A stretch of DNA of 39,468 nt, taken from the NCBI RefSeq assembly GCF_003838195.1, contig NZ_RCBY01000052.1:1-39468 (forward strand). The letters are read 5' to 3'. This document shows, piece after piece, positions 24,160 to 33,888 of the stretch (its first letter is position 1; the number at the start of each line of letters is the position of its first letter). Made by a program: the position numbers and the translations under genes. A model generated the notes under the pieces. It was not told the DNA's origin and did not search any database. It saw nothing but the letters and a program-made list of their open reading frames with translations. Source of the DNA: Okeania hirsuta (lineage in GTDB: Bacteria > Cyanobacteriota > Cyanobacteriia > Cyanobacteriales > Microcoleaceae).

Positions 24160-24770
24160 GCTAATTATCCTCCAATAGTTTTTATTACAACTGATTATTC
24201 GATATCTATCTAAATTTATTATATTTATTTCAATATTAGGCGTTAGTGAATTTAGCTATGATTTTAGTACTGAGGGAATAGGGAATAGGTAGATACTTTA
24301 AATACAAAGTCCCTACAGATTATTTCGTTTACGGGTTGCTCGGGAGTAAGTAATGAAAGGAGTATTCATAATTCTTATGTTGATTACGGTTATTCCAAAT
24401 ATCTTAATTCTTATGTTGATTCACCAACGCCCAATATTAATATTGGGGTGAACATCTAGAGCAAACTCAGCAGTTTCTTTCGCTCTAAATTTTCACCCCA
24501 ACTAACTATTTAAAGAAAAATTTATTAGGACGAGAAAATTTTCAATTGTGAAGTAGAAAATTATTCTCGCTAATACTTTAATGACTTACATACACAGAAA
24601 GCGGGTGCGTATGTGTAGACTTTTGATACTTTTTGAAGACAGTCAGAACTTTCTGAGAAACAGAAGCAATTTTTGATTAAACAATAACTACTTTGTTTTT
24701 ATGACTGTTGATAGTCACCGAACAAGTCCACTCGAACTTATTTCAAGATGAAGCTAATTTTTTATCTAAA

Positions 24771-25115
24771 TTATTTCCATTTGTCAGCTTGATCTACAAC
24801 ATAAGCGACAACATCTTCAATATCATTAGGTTTTAGACGACCTTTGAAAGCTGGCATTGCTCCCTTACCATTTGTGACTTGATAGGTTACTGCTGCTACA
24901 CTATCTTCTTTAAAACCTTTGAGATATTTTGTTAGGGCATCGGTTTTTAGAGTTTTCGGAGCCATGATTGTATTGCGACCACCCAAATGGCAAGCGTTAC
25001 AATTACCTTGAAATATCTGCTTTCCATGAGCTAAGTCTGCAGCTAAAGCGGGGGGTTGTACAGCAACAACAAAAAAAGTTATGGCCAATACCACAATTGA
25101 TAGTAATTTCTTCAA
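24771..25115 (-). CDS. petJ: Cytochrome c6 precursor
   Basis: A 114-residue lumenal haem protein that carries electrons from cytochrome b6f to photosystem I (and to oxidase) when copper is low. The signal peptide (residues 1-25, ending PPALA) is followed by mature ADLAHGKQIF. The haem site is C39-N-A-C42-H43 and the axial Met is M87 in GKGAMPAF. The C-terminal YVVDQADKWK is a typical cytochrome c6 end. The start codon is TTG at 25113-25115, preceded by AGGAG with 7-nt spacing; no in-frame ATG or GTG is nearby upstream. A candidate PetR operator lies 87 bp upstream. The 1.2 kb to petE is filled with repeats. Confidence 0.95.
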   Translation of the reverse strand: MKKLLSIVVLAITFFVVAVQPPALAADLAHGKQIFQGNCNACHLGGRNTIMAPKTLKTDALTKYLKGFKEDSVAAVTYQVTNGKGAMPAFKGRLKPNDIEDVVAYVVDQADKWK

Positions 25116-25201
25116 TTTTGTTCTCCTCTCTCAATACAAATACAGAAAATTATTAAATCTGCGTTTTTGATTGTAAATTACGCCTCTATATTAAGTCAAA
25201 C

Positions 25202-25212
25202 GACAAGCTGTC
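25202..25212. promoter_or_regulatory. Candidate PetR operator upstream of petJ
   Basis: GACAAGCTGTC within AAACGACAAGCTGTCAAACA. It matches the site at 26836-26846 as AAACGACAnnnTGTCA. It is located 87 bp before the petJ start codon. Assignment to PetR is inference from gene context and the dyad shape typical of BlaI/MecI-type operators. Confidence 0.55.
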
Positions 25213-26303
25213 AAACATAAAAATCAAATTAATCACGATCAAATAGTTTTGAATGCTACATTTTTAATTTGTGCTGATACTTTAAAGTGCTTTATAGTAG
25301 AAAGAACTAAGGAAGAATAAAGAAGGAAAGTAAGCATTCAGCCATCAGCATTCAGCCATCAGCTATTGCTTTTAGTTTGATATAAAAGCTTTACCGAAGA
25401 ATTAATAATTAAATAATTAAATAATTAAATAATTCGCGCCTTGAAGCCTCCTCTTTCAAGGGGAAACAAGAAAAAATTTTCTTTTTATCAGGAAAGGCAG
25501 AGGGCAGGAGGCAGAAGGCAGAAGGGAATTATCATTTTCTTTGTGGGTTTAATACCCCACCGTCAACGGGGGTGTTCACGCATTACTTGGGGGAGCGAAT
25601 CCCCATGTAATTTTCCTCCTGTCTCCTGTCTCCTGTCTCCTTCTTCAATCAATCAATTCCGTTTTAGGGAGAGGTAATTATCAATTATCAATTATCAATT
25701 ATCCATTATCCATTATTGAATAATTTATCATAATTAAGGTATGAAAGTAGGTTTATAGGGAATAGAAAATACCGAAGTTGGAAATAGGGAAAAGTTAATA
25801 TTAACAAGTAGTTCAAACAATCCAAAATACAAAATACAAAATTATTAAATCATACCCACCCATCAGCAACGCCCAGAATTTATACTTACTATAAAAGCTG
25901 GCTGAAACAGCCTATATTCATTAAAAATCTGTTATCAGAGCTGAGAGCAGACAGCGAGCTAGCTGAATGCTTACGAAGGAAAATTCTTACGTTGTCTGAG
26001 CTTTAAAGTTTTTAACTGTCCTAAGCTTTTTTTTCGACTGCTATTTTAATAATAAAAATAATTATTCTCCCCCTAAAATATCTAAATCACAAGAATTAAT
26101 TGTTGAAGTTATTAACACTTGTGGTAGATAAATTTTTAGAGGGAGAAATATTTAAGAGTTATCAATTATAACTCTAATTTTTGATTAGTATTATGAGTTC
26201 TAAACTATTTAGTAATTTGCACAAGAACAAGTATTCTTGTAATTACTTTAATCAACTACAGTAAACCAATTTTAAAGTAGTTTCTGATGCTTAAGTTCTG
26301 CTG
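25213..26303. other. Repeat-filled spacer between petJ and petE
   Basis: Contains AGCATTCAGCCATC repeats and a GCTATTGCTTTTAGTTTGAT stretch (about 25335-25385) related to the 7286-7497 element; an 8-bp AATTAAAT array (25405-25434); TCTCCTG heptamers (about 25616-25641) and TATCAAT heptamers (25676-25714). The 78-codon frame at 25441 is a translation of these and is not called. 25900-26300 is AT-rich and shows nothing definite. petE transcripts would need to end here; no clear terminator was seen. Confidence 0.5.
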
Positions 26304-26705
26304 TTATTCTACAACCAGATGGCCAACCATTCCTGCGCCACGGTGAGGAGTACAGAAAAATTCGTAATCACCAGACTCAGCATCTGCTGGGATATTTACA
26401 TCAAAGCTCTCTCCAGCTCTATAGGCCAAGTTTTTGTGGGAAAGTGATTTGGACAGTTCTGAATCAGGTGATTTAGCAGGATTGAAAATTACATTATGAG
26501 GTGCGAGCATACCATTTTTAAATGTAACTGTATCACCAGGCTTAACAGCTATTTTCCTGGGACTAAATTGTAGTCCACCAGCACCCATTGTTACCTCATA
26601 GTTAGCTGCTTCTGCTGGATTAGAAAATACTAGACTACCAATAACTAACATTGCTACGGAAGCTAATAGTGCTAAAGACTTGGAAAATGAAGAAATAAAA
26701 CGCAT
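26304..26705 (-). CDS. petE: Plastocyanin precursor
   Basis: A 133-residue lumenal copper protein that replaces cytochrome c6 as photosystem I donor when copper is available. The signal peptide is residues 1-34 (ends NPAEA), and mature NYEVTMGAGGLQFSP follows. Copper ligands are all present: H70 (APHN), C118, H121 and M126 (FFCTPHRGAGM). Length is normal. AGGAG lies 5 nt before the ATG. The 219-bp region to divergent petR contains the proposed PetR operator, 131 bp from this start, and a lone ATAGATATCTCC end of the TAGACATCTCC MITE family (near 26758), so part of the petE 5' region may be repeat-derived. Confidence 0.96.
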   Translation of the reverse strand: MRFISSFSKSLALLASVAMLVIGSLVFSNPAEAANYEVTMGAGGLQFSPRKIAVKPGDTVTFKNGMLAPHNVIFNPAKSPDSELSKSLSHKNLAYRAGESFDVNIPADAESGDYEFFCTPHRGAGMVGHLVVE

Positions 26706-26835
26706 CTTTACTCCTGTTCTTTTAAAATTATTATGTATCCAGAGGTAATTCTACAATAGATATCTCCAAAAAAATCTGAAATCGTTATCCTGTTTAGATT
26801 AAAATATAATTTATGGAGATTTTAAATTGTAAAAC

Positions 26836-26846
26836 GACAGACTGTC
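26836..26846. promoter_or_regulatory. Candidate PetR operator between petE and petR
   Basis: GACAGACTGTC within AAAACGACAGACTGTCATAC, a dyad with 5-bp arms around one base. It is 79 bp before the petR start and 131 bp before petE on the other strand, so one site could serve both divergent promoters. The same core occurs upstream of petJ. Confidence 0.6.
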
Positions 26847-26924
26847 ATACTTAAATAATTTACCATAACAAAGGATAAATTTTCACTACGGTGTTGTCAA
26901 AATCTAAGAAATAAAAAATAAATA

Positions 26925-27347
26925 ATGAGTCCTTTACCAGATCACCGTCCACAACAAATGTCTTTAGGCCCTCTAGAAACAGAGATTTTGAATATTGTTT
27001 GGACATTAGATTGTGTCACGGTCAAACAGGTACATGAATATATTCTGACCGACCCTGACCGAGAACTAGCTTATACTTCAGTAACTACAGTGCTACGTCG
27101 CCTGACTCAAAAGGGTTGGTTAGTTTGTGATGAAAGTGAGCGTGCTTTTGTGTGGCGACCTTTAATTTCTCGTCGAGAAGCTCAAATGTTGAGAGCGCAT
27201 CAACAATTAAATAAATTTCTGGAAGTAGGAAACCCAGATTTGGTGGCCTCTTTTGCCGATAGTTTAGATTCTGCTAGTATCGAGCAAATAGAAGCGATCG
27301 CCGAAAAGCTAAAAGCTATACGCAAAGTTAGGGAGGACAAAGAATAA
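26925..27347 (+). CDS. petR: BlaI/MecI-family repressor PetR
   Basis: A 140-residue winged-helix DNA-binding protein. The N-terminal domain has LGPLETEILNIVWTLDCVTV, VKQVHEYIL and YTSVTTVLRRLTQKGWL, the classical BlaI wing-helix features. The C-terminal part (about 90-140) forms dimerisation helices. In Synechocystis the BlaI-like PetR represses petE and activates petJ without copper, and is removed by the protease PetP when copper is present. The position next to petE, and the TAATG 1-nt overlap with the following M56 protease gene, support the same identity here. A second in-frame ATG, 11 codons in, is a possible start; no strong ribosome-binding site precedes the first. Confidence 0.9.
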   Translation: MSPLPDHRPQQMSLGPLETEILNIVWTLDCVTVKQVHEYILTDPDRELAYTSVTTVLRRLTQKGWLVCDESERAFVWRPLISRREAQMLRAHQQLNKFLEVGNPDLVASFADSLDSASIEQIEAIAEKLKAIRKVREDKE

Positions 27348-28192
27348 TGCACCTGATCATCATTTTGGGAGCTGTTGGGTTATCTTATGGCCTCAGAAAA
27401 GCTTACTTTTTTACTCCGCGTAATTGGGGCCAACGTTGGGAGCGATCGCTGCTGTTATTTATTTCTTCTCCCATAATTTTAATTACGACGGCCATTGCAG
27501 TTATTTGTATGGGTCCTCAAGGAGAAATGCTTGGACTATCGACTGGATGGTTGAGTTATTTATTGGCCTGGGTTTTTTGTGGATGGACAGCTATTTTAGG
27601 TTTGATTTTAGGTTATGAAGGTTGGCGGTCTGTACAAAAGGTGAATAATTATCCTCAAATAATTATTGAGGGTAAATCAGTACGTTTACTGGATACTCCT
27701 ATTTTATTTAGTGCCCAAATAGGCTTTTGGAATTCTCAGTTAGTAGTTAGTAAAGGACTTATAGAAAGATTAAATTCCGAGCAACTTTATGCAGTTTTAA
27801 ATCACGAACAAGCGCATTATTATTATCGAGATAATTTTTGGTTTTTTTGGTTCGGTTGGTTAGGAAAAATTGCGCCTTTTTTACCTAATACTGAAATGTT
27901 GTGGCATGAACTTTTAACTCTTCGAGAAGTGCGTGCAGATCAGTGGGCAAAAAAACAAGTTGATGGGTTATTATTGGCGGAAACTTTGTTATTAATGGTG
28001 AGCGATCGTTTAACTCAGCCAGCTAATTTTGCTGCTGCATTTAGTTGTACAACTCCCCCTAACCGTTTGACTGAAAGAATTGATGCGTTGTTAGCAGAAC
28101 CAGATTTTTCTATACAGCAAAATAATTACTGGTTTTGTAGTTGTATATTGTTAAATTTTTTCCCTTTAATAACTATGTTATTTCATCAGTGA
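27347..28192 (+). CDS. petP: BlaR/M56-family membrane protease PetP
   Basis: A 281-residue integral membrane zinc peptidase. It has about three or four hydrophobic segments (residues 2-15, 33-55, 63-90 and a last one at about 262-280). The catalytic HEQAH is at 153-157 in LNHEQAHYYYRDN, with a downstream REVRADQWA that probably supplies the third ligand. It lacks a penicillin-binding sensor domain, as expected for PetP rather than BlaR1. The ATG overlaps the petR stop by one base, and GGGAGG inside petR serves as ribosome-binding site, so the pair is co-translated. Known role in Synechocystis: copper-dependent degradation of PetR. The stop codon is directly followed by a GAAGGAA heptamer array. 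Confidence 0.9.
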   Translation: MHLIIILGAVGLSYGLRKAYFFTPRNWGQRWERSLLLFISSPIILITTAIAVICMGPQGEMLGLSTGWLSYLLAWVFCGWTAILGLILGYEGWRSVQKVNNYPQIIIEGKSVRLLDTPILFSAQIGFWNSQLVVSKGLIERLNSEQLYAVLNHEQAHYYYRDNFWFFWFGWLGKIAPFLPNTEMLWHELLTLREVRADQWAKKQVDGLLLAETLLLMVSDRLTQPANFAAAFSCTTPPNRLTERIDALLAEPDFSIQQNNYWFCSCILLNFFPLITMLFHQ

Positions 28193-28231
28193 AGGAAGAA
28201 GGAAGAAGGAAGAAGGAAGGAAGAAGGAAGA
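28191..28231. repeat. GAAGGAA heptamer array at the petP stop codon
   Basis: About five tandem GAAGGAA-type heptamers starting in the petP TGA codon. Array slippage could alter the petP 3' end only beyond the stop. Confidence 0.85.
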
Positions 28232-28995
28232 GGATAATTTTTTTTATCGCGCTATTCTCAAGGCATGATATACATCGTATTTCAGATTAGTGAGGTACAC
28301 CAGTTGCGGGCAAGATGCCCGCACTACAAATATTTTACTATTTATATTTGTACCTCATCTATCTGCAACCTGCTTTCAACAATTAATAATTAATAATTAA
28401 TAATTACCTCTCTTTGAAAAGAAGAGGATTGACTAAAAGGATAATTTTTTATTTTTTCTCGTTTAAAGGAGAGGCTTTAAACCTTAATTATTCGGTAAAT
28501 TTTGATTCGATCATTTTTAGCAAAAAAAAAATGCTTTATACCATTTCGCTGTAACAATGCGCTTAATCATTGTTGCTCAGACCTGATTACGCTGACTATT
28601 ATCATCTTTATATTAAGTGCAACTTCATAGATAAATGGTATTAGAGTAACTAAATTAACATCAGAAAAGAAAATAAAGAATCTCAATCTCAATAAAGACA
28701 TGAAGTGCCAGAATCTAGAGGGTCATTTCAGTTATCAGTTATCAGTACCTCTAGTTAAAGTCAAAGGCTTGAAATATTGAACTTTATTTTTTTTTATCCC
28801 CTTGAAAGGGGAGACTTCAGACCTTATTTTTTGCTCATTAAAAACCCCCTAAATTTCTTGATATATTTTCATCTTTTGCCTTTTTTAACCCAGAGATATA
28901 TAGCACTACACAATTGGGTTAAGACAATACTAAATGCTGAAAGTAAGTCAGAGATTACTTTTGAATTTTGAATTTTGAATTTTGAATTTTGATAT
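28232..28995. other. Repeat-rich intergenic region
   Basis: Holds a GTGAGGTACAC...TTGTACCTCAT inverted element (28290-28357) with inner hairpin GCGGGC/GCCCGC (28306-28322); a TTAATAA heptamer array (28381-28405); an element with ends ATACCATTT and AAATGGTAT (28536-28643); and a GAATTTT heptamer array (28961-28992). No gene seen. Confidence 0.6.
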
Positions 28996-29547
28996 CTAAG
29001 CTGCTGACAAGAAATATTGTTGTCTTTTCTGATGCTGTAAATGATACATATGTTCAAACAATTTCCAACAATATTCTTCAGAAAGTCCGCAAGTTATAGC
29101 TCCTCTAAGTACAACATTAAAATACCAATCGTTAGGAGCTAATTCCTGGGGTAATTTATCTATAACAATATAGGTACAAACCCCACTATATAATTTCCCT
29201 TGACTATACACCTCAACTATTTCTGGTCGATAACCACCGCAGTGAATTTGTTTAATAAAATCGAATTTTACAGTTTCTCTTTCATCTAGGCGAGGGCGTA
29301 ACCTCAAAGGTAAATTATAAAGCACTCCTTCTACATTAGAATTCGGGTCTTTTACTACATCTAACGCTCCACAATTACGCTTTTCTGAATAACGATAAAA
29401 TCCAATTCTATATCCTTTAAGTTTAGCAGGACCTATAACATAGTGATGAGTATTTTCTCCCAAGGTTCGTTTTAAGTCTACAGGACACATACAAGATCCA
29501 TAGGCAAAGTAGTAAAACTTTTTCTCTGTAGAAGTCAGCTTGTTCAT
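28996..29547 (-). CDS. Gamma-glutamylcyclotransferase-like (GGCT/AIG2 fold) protein
   Basis: A 183-residue cytosolic protein. The diagnostic loop FYYFAYGSCM is at residues 11-20, and GPAKLKGYRIGFYRYSEKRN and VEGVLYNLP follow, as in the GGCT fold. The second half includes GAITCGLSEEYCWKLFEHM, seen in cyanobacterial members of this group. The catalytic Glu is probably in LDERETV. Substrate unknown: some relatives act on gamma-glutamyl peptides, many are uncharacterised. Isolated; the stop lies next to a GAATTTT heptamer array. Confidence 0.85.
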   Translation of the reverse strand: MNKLTSTEKKFYYFAYGSCMCPVDLKRTLGENTHHYVIGPAKLKGYRIGFYRYSEKRNCGALDVVKDPNSNVEGVLYNLPLRLRPRLDERETVKFDFIKQIHCGGYRPEIVEVYSQGKLYSGVCTYIVIDKLPQELAPNDWYFNVVLRGAITCGLSEEYCWKLFEHMYHLQHQKRQQYFLSAA

Positions 29548-30538
<991 letters not shown>

Positions 30539-31654
30539 TTATTCCCATAACCGACGACCAGAGGAACCCTTAAGTTTTTCATGTGTATCTTTCAACAAAG
30601 TCGGTATATCTAAGTTTTCTGGACACCTGGGTAAACACTCACCACATTCAGTACATCGACTTCCTTTGTTACCTGGAAACCAATGACCTGCATTTTCAAA
30701 CATCCCATATCGATACTTACCGAACTCTGTCATATCATAGGCTACAGTCAAATTTCTTAATCTCAAAACTTCTGGAATATGAATACTTTCTGGACATGGC
30801 AAACAAGCATAACATTGGCTACATTTTTCTGTGCCTAACCTTGTTAAAGCCTGATTTTCCAAACGCTGAAATATCTCTGCTTCTTGAGGAGTGAGGGGTT
30901 GCGTGCAACTGCTGATACTCAGAGGCCATTCTAATTCTTGTGGCCTAGCAGCACCCACACTTAAGGTTGTTATTCTCGGGTCACTTAACAAAAATCGATA
31001 ATTTAATTCCAATGGAGAAAAAGGTTGACACAGTTCCTGAAGAGTAGGAGATGGTGTATATAATTGCCCACCTTTATCTGCGGGAGAAATAATAAAAATG
31101 CCCATATCTTTTTGTTTGGCTAACTCTATTGCAGGGGCATTATGTTGGAAAAAGTAGTAATAATGTAAGTTAATAAATTGAAAAAAGTCAGTATTAATAG
31201 TCGCTAAAATTACATCTAAAGGGCCATGGGTAGAAAAACCAATGTGTCTAACTCGCCCATCATCGATCATTTTATGTATTGCTTTAATTCCATGATGGGT
31301 AATTTCTAAATGTTCCCAAGTATTAATGCCATGAATAGCCAAAAAGTCTAAATAATCTGTATTTAGGTTTTCTAGAGATTCATTTATATATCGCTCTATC
31401 AAACTGACATCTCTTGTAGGTGTAATTTTTGTTGTGATATAAAGTTGGGTACGCTGCAGCTCACAGACCAACGCCGCACCCAGATATTTTTCACTTTTAC
31501 CATAACCTCTAGCTGTTTCTATGTGGTTAATTCCCATATTTACAGCTTGCTTGATTGTTTCTACAGCATTTTCCTGAGATACCAAGTATCGCATAGTTCC
31601 CAAAGAAAAAACTGAGAGGTTTAAGTTCGTTTTGCCAAACCTGCGGTAGTGCAC
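30539..31654 (-). CDS. Aldo/keto reductase with C-terminal ferredoxin-like domain
   Basis: A 371-residue NADPH-dependent oxidoreductase fused to an Fe-S module. The AKR barrel covers about residues 1-265. The tetrad positions read E46 (in IETARGYG; Asp in classical AKRs), Y51, K76 and H108. The C-terminal part carries two cysteine clusters: C278, C281, C284, C287 (CSQCYACLPCP) and C334, C337, C340, C344 (CTECGECLPRCP), suited to two 4Fe-4S clusters. This fusion is known in cyanobacteria; the substrate is not. The start is GTG at 31652-31654; an in-frame TAG immediately precedes it, so no upstream start is possible. Confidence 0.9.
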   Translation of the reverse strand: MHYRRFGKTNLNLSVFSLGTMRYLVSQENAVETIKQAVNMGINHIETARGYGKSEKYLGAALVCELQRTQLYITTKITPTRDVSLIERYINESLENLNTDYLDFLAIHGINTWEHLEITHHGIKAIHKMIDDGRVRHIGFSTHGPLDVILATINTDFFQFINLHYYYFFQHNAPAIELAKQKDMGIFIISPADKGGQLYTPSPTLQELCQPFSPLELNYRFLLSDPRITTLSVGAARPQELEWPLSISSCTQPLTPQEAEIFQRLENQALTRLGTEKCSQCYACLPCPESIHIPEVLRLRNLTVAYDMTEFGKYRYGMFENAGHWFPGNKGSRCTECGECLPRCPENLDIPTLLKDTHEKLKGSSGRRLWE

Positions 31655-32169
31655 CTATATATTCTAGTTTTTAGTTTTTAGTTTTGCTATTGAGCGATCG
31701 CTTCTTTCTACCTATCTTTTTATACTCTCAGGGTTAAATCTCGCGATTATAACAGGAGATTCTTGCCAGTAAATAGATTCTTAACTAGATAACAAATCAA
31801 ATAAACTGAGTTGCACCCTTGTCAGACCATCCACACAAGTCTTCTTGCTCTGTCTTTAAACTCAGGAAACCTCAGGGCAGGCGGTGCGCTTTTATTTAAC
31901 CGTGTGCCCCACGGCTATTGATAAAATTATAACACTAAAAATGCGCGCGTATTGCTCAATTATTTTTCTGCTTGAAATTCATCTCACCGTTCAATAAATG
32001 CGATGATCAAGGGAGTCCTCTTTCAACATTTATGATAGAATCTGGCATAGGCAATACCTGAGTCCTAACTACTATTGACCGTTTGGCCAAGGTTCAAATA
32101 AACTTGAAAAAGTTTTCAGCTAAATAAATCTTCTTTGACTTTTGCATTTTTAATTCTATTAAAATAGTA
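31655..32169. other. Intergenic, nothing definite
   Basis: 515 bp between two minus-strand genes. It contains a HIP1 octamer (31694-31701) and no convincing frame, RNA or repeat element. The aldo/keto reductase promoter probably lies in its first 150 bp. Confidence 0.4.
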
Positions 32170-32676
32170 CTAGGATAATTCACCAGTGCTAGAACCACCA
32201 CGTTTGATTAAATCTTCAGGGCGAAGTTTTGATATAAAGTCCCTAAAGGCTTGCCTTTCTGCTTCATCTGCATCTTGGTCTACTGGAATAGAGGCATCTG
32301 CTACGACTTCTTCCATTACCCAGATGGGACTATTGGTACGTAGGGCAATAGCGATCGCATCACTGGGCCTGGCATCAATTTCTTTTTTAGTTTCTCCTTG
32401 CTTAATAATTAGCACTGCATAGAAGGTGTTATCTTGCAATGAATGAATTACCACCTTTTCCAACACCCCACTTAGTGATTCTAAAATACTAACCGTGAGG
32501 TCGTGAGTCAATGGACGTGGTGGCTGATGGTTTTCCAGAGCGCTGATAATTGCCTTGGCCTGGTCTTGACCTATATAGATGGGCAAAGCACGTCGCTCGG
32601 TACCATCTCTTAACAATACGATTGGATTCCGTGTTGATGCATCCAATGCTATTCCTGCAACTTTCATTTCAATCAT
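32170..32676 (-). CDS. Bifunctional nuclease (BFN, DUF151) family protein
   Basis: A 168-residue protein of the BFN/DUF151 family. The core runs from VAGIALDASTRNPIVLLRDG through RALPIYIGQDQAKAI, HDLTVSILESL and IDARPSDAIAIALRTNSPIW, all typical blocks; the C-terminal 45 residues are a helical UVR-like extension (DEAERQAFRDFISKLRPEDL). Some plant members have nuclease activity; the bacterial role is unclear. GAGG precedes the ATG at 32676; another ATG is three codons downstream. It is divergent from ribE. Confidence 0.9.
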   Translation of the reverse strand: MIEMKVAGIALDASTRNPIVLLRDGTERRALPIYIGQDQAKAIISALENHQPPRPLTHDLTVSILESLSGVLEKVVIHSLQDNTFYAVLIIKQGETKKEIDARPSDAIAIALRTNSPIWVMEEVVADASIPVDQDADEAERQAFRDFISKLRPEDLIKRGGSSTGELS

Positions 32677-33102
32677 TGGCTCGGCCTCATTTTATAATAA
32701 TTTTTGTCAAGATATATAGAATGTAAGTCAGTATAGATAAGGATCGAGTAATTTTTAGTATGACTTGATATTTACCTATTTACCTATATGAGTCATTTTT
32801 ACATTTATTTATTATCTTCGATTTTTGAGAGTATGGTGTCTACCTTGACTAATGGCTCACCATGATATAACAACCGTGTAATTTCAAGACTATAGCGCTT
32901 CGCCCAGGCAACAGGCAATAGGCAACAGGCAATAGGGGAAATAAAAAGCTTATAATATAAGACTTTTAGCTATTGGGGAGTTCCTGCAATTTGTAAATAT
33001 ACGCCTAGCGCGCTGCTATAGCGTTGCTGTTAACGGAATATTAATAGAGTTTGCGTTCATAAAATTTAACTAATCTTTAATTAATTAATCAGAGGAAAAA
33101 CA
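32677..33102. other. Divergent intergenic region upstream of ribE
   Basis: 426 bp. A mixed CAACAGG/CAATAGG heptamer array lies at about 32908-32937. I looked for an FMN riboswitch before ribE and found no recognisable one. Confidence 0.5.
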
Positions 33103-33816
33103 GTGTTTACAGGATTGATTCAAGCTTTAGGAAAAATTAAGCTTTTAGAAGAAAGCCAAATTTTAGTTTCTCTGGGATCATCTAGTGGCAGTAAAATTAT
33201 TTTGGAAGATTTGGCCATTGGCGATAGTGTAGCTGTAGATGGTGTTTGTCTAACAGTAATAGACATTTTAGCTCAAGGATTTGTGGCGATCGTATCACCT
33301 GAAACCTTACAACGTAGTACATTAGGCCAAATATCGGATAGGTATGTGAATCTTGAGACTTCATTGCGAGCAGGTAGTAAGTTAGGAGGCCATTTTGTTA
33401 CTGGTCATATTGACGGGGTTGGACGCTTGCAAACTTCTGTGGAAACGATTAATGCTTGGGAAATGAGATTTACAGCTTCACAAACAGTAGATGAAAGGTG
33501 GCAACGTCAGATAGCTCCCTATATTGTGTCTAAAGGAAGTATTGCAGTAAATGGTATTAGTTTAACTGTTGCTGATTGTGATGTGGATGGCAATTGGTTT
33601 GAGGTAGCGGTTATTCCTCACAGTTTCAATGAAACAAACTTGTGTCATTTAAAAGCAAGTAGTTTAGTGAATATTGAGGTAGATATTCTTGGTAAATATG
33701 TGGCTAAGTTTCTACGTCATGGTTCTAATAACCATTCAGTTTTGGCAGGAAATTCTCATGTTAATAGTTTCAAAGATATTACACCAGAATTTTTGAGTGA
33801 AAACGGTTTTATTTAA
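33103..33816 (+). CDS. ribE: Riboflavin synthase, alpha chain
   Basis: A 237-residue enzyme that dismutates two molecules of 6,7-dimethyl-8-ribityllumazine to riboflavin. It has two lumazine-binding domains: the first begins (V/M)FTGLIQALG and has GDSVAVDGVCLTV; the second has GGHFVTGHIDGVG and GSIAVNGISLTV. The start codon is GTG, with AGAGGAAA upstream, and gives the invariant FTGLIQ start. About 25 residues extend beyond the usual end (after KYVAKFL). It supplies flavin, so it is indirectly related to the flavodoxin in this window. Isolated, not in a rib operon. Confidence 0.95.
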   Translation: MFTGLIQALGKIKLLEESQILVSLGSSSGSKIILEDLAIGDSVAVDGVCLTVIDILAQGFVAIVSPETLQRSTLGQISDRYVNLETSLRAGSKLGGHFVTGHIDGVGRLQTSVETINAWEMRFTASQTVDERWQRQIAPYIVSKGSIAVNGISLTVADCDVDGNWFEVAVIPHSFNETNLCHLKASSLVNIEVDILGKYVAKFLRHGSNNHSVLAGNSHVNSFKDITPEFLSENGFI

Positions 33817-33888
33817 AATGAGGGAACATTTTTCCTAGTGGCAAAGTCTAAGTTTAAGGAAAAAAATTTTATTTAACTGAAAAAAAGT

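Noticed and set aside
25441-25677. 78-codon plus-strand frame
   Set aside because: It runs through repeats and heptamer arrays and has no family likeness.
32677-33102. Possible FMN riboswitch before riboflavin synthase
   Set aside because: None of the conserved RFN-element segments could be recognised.
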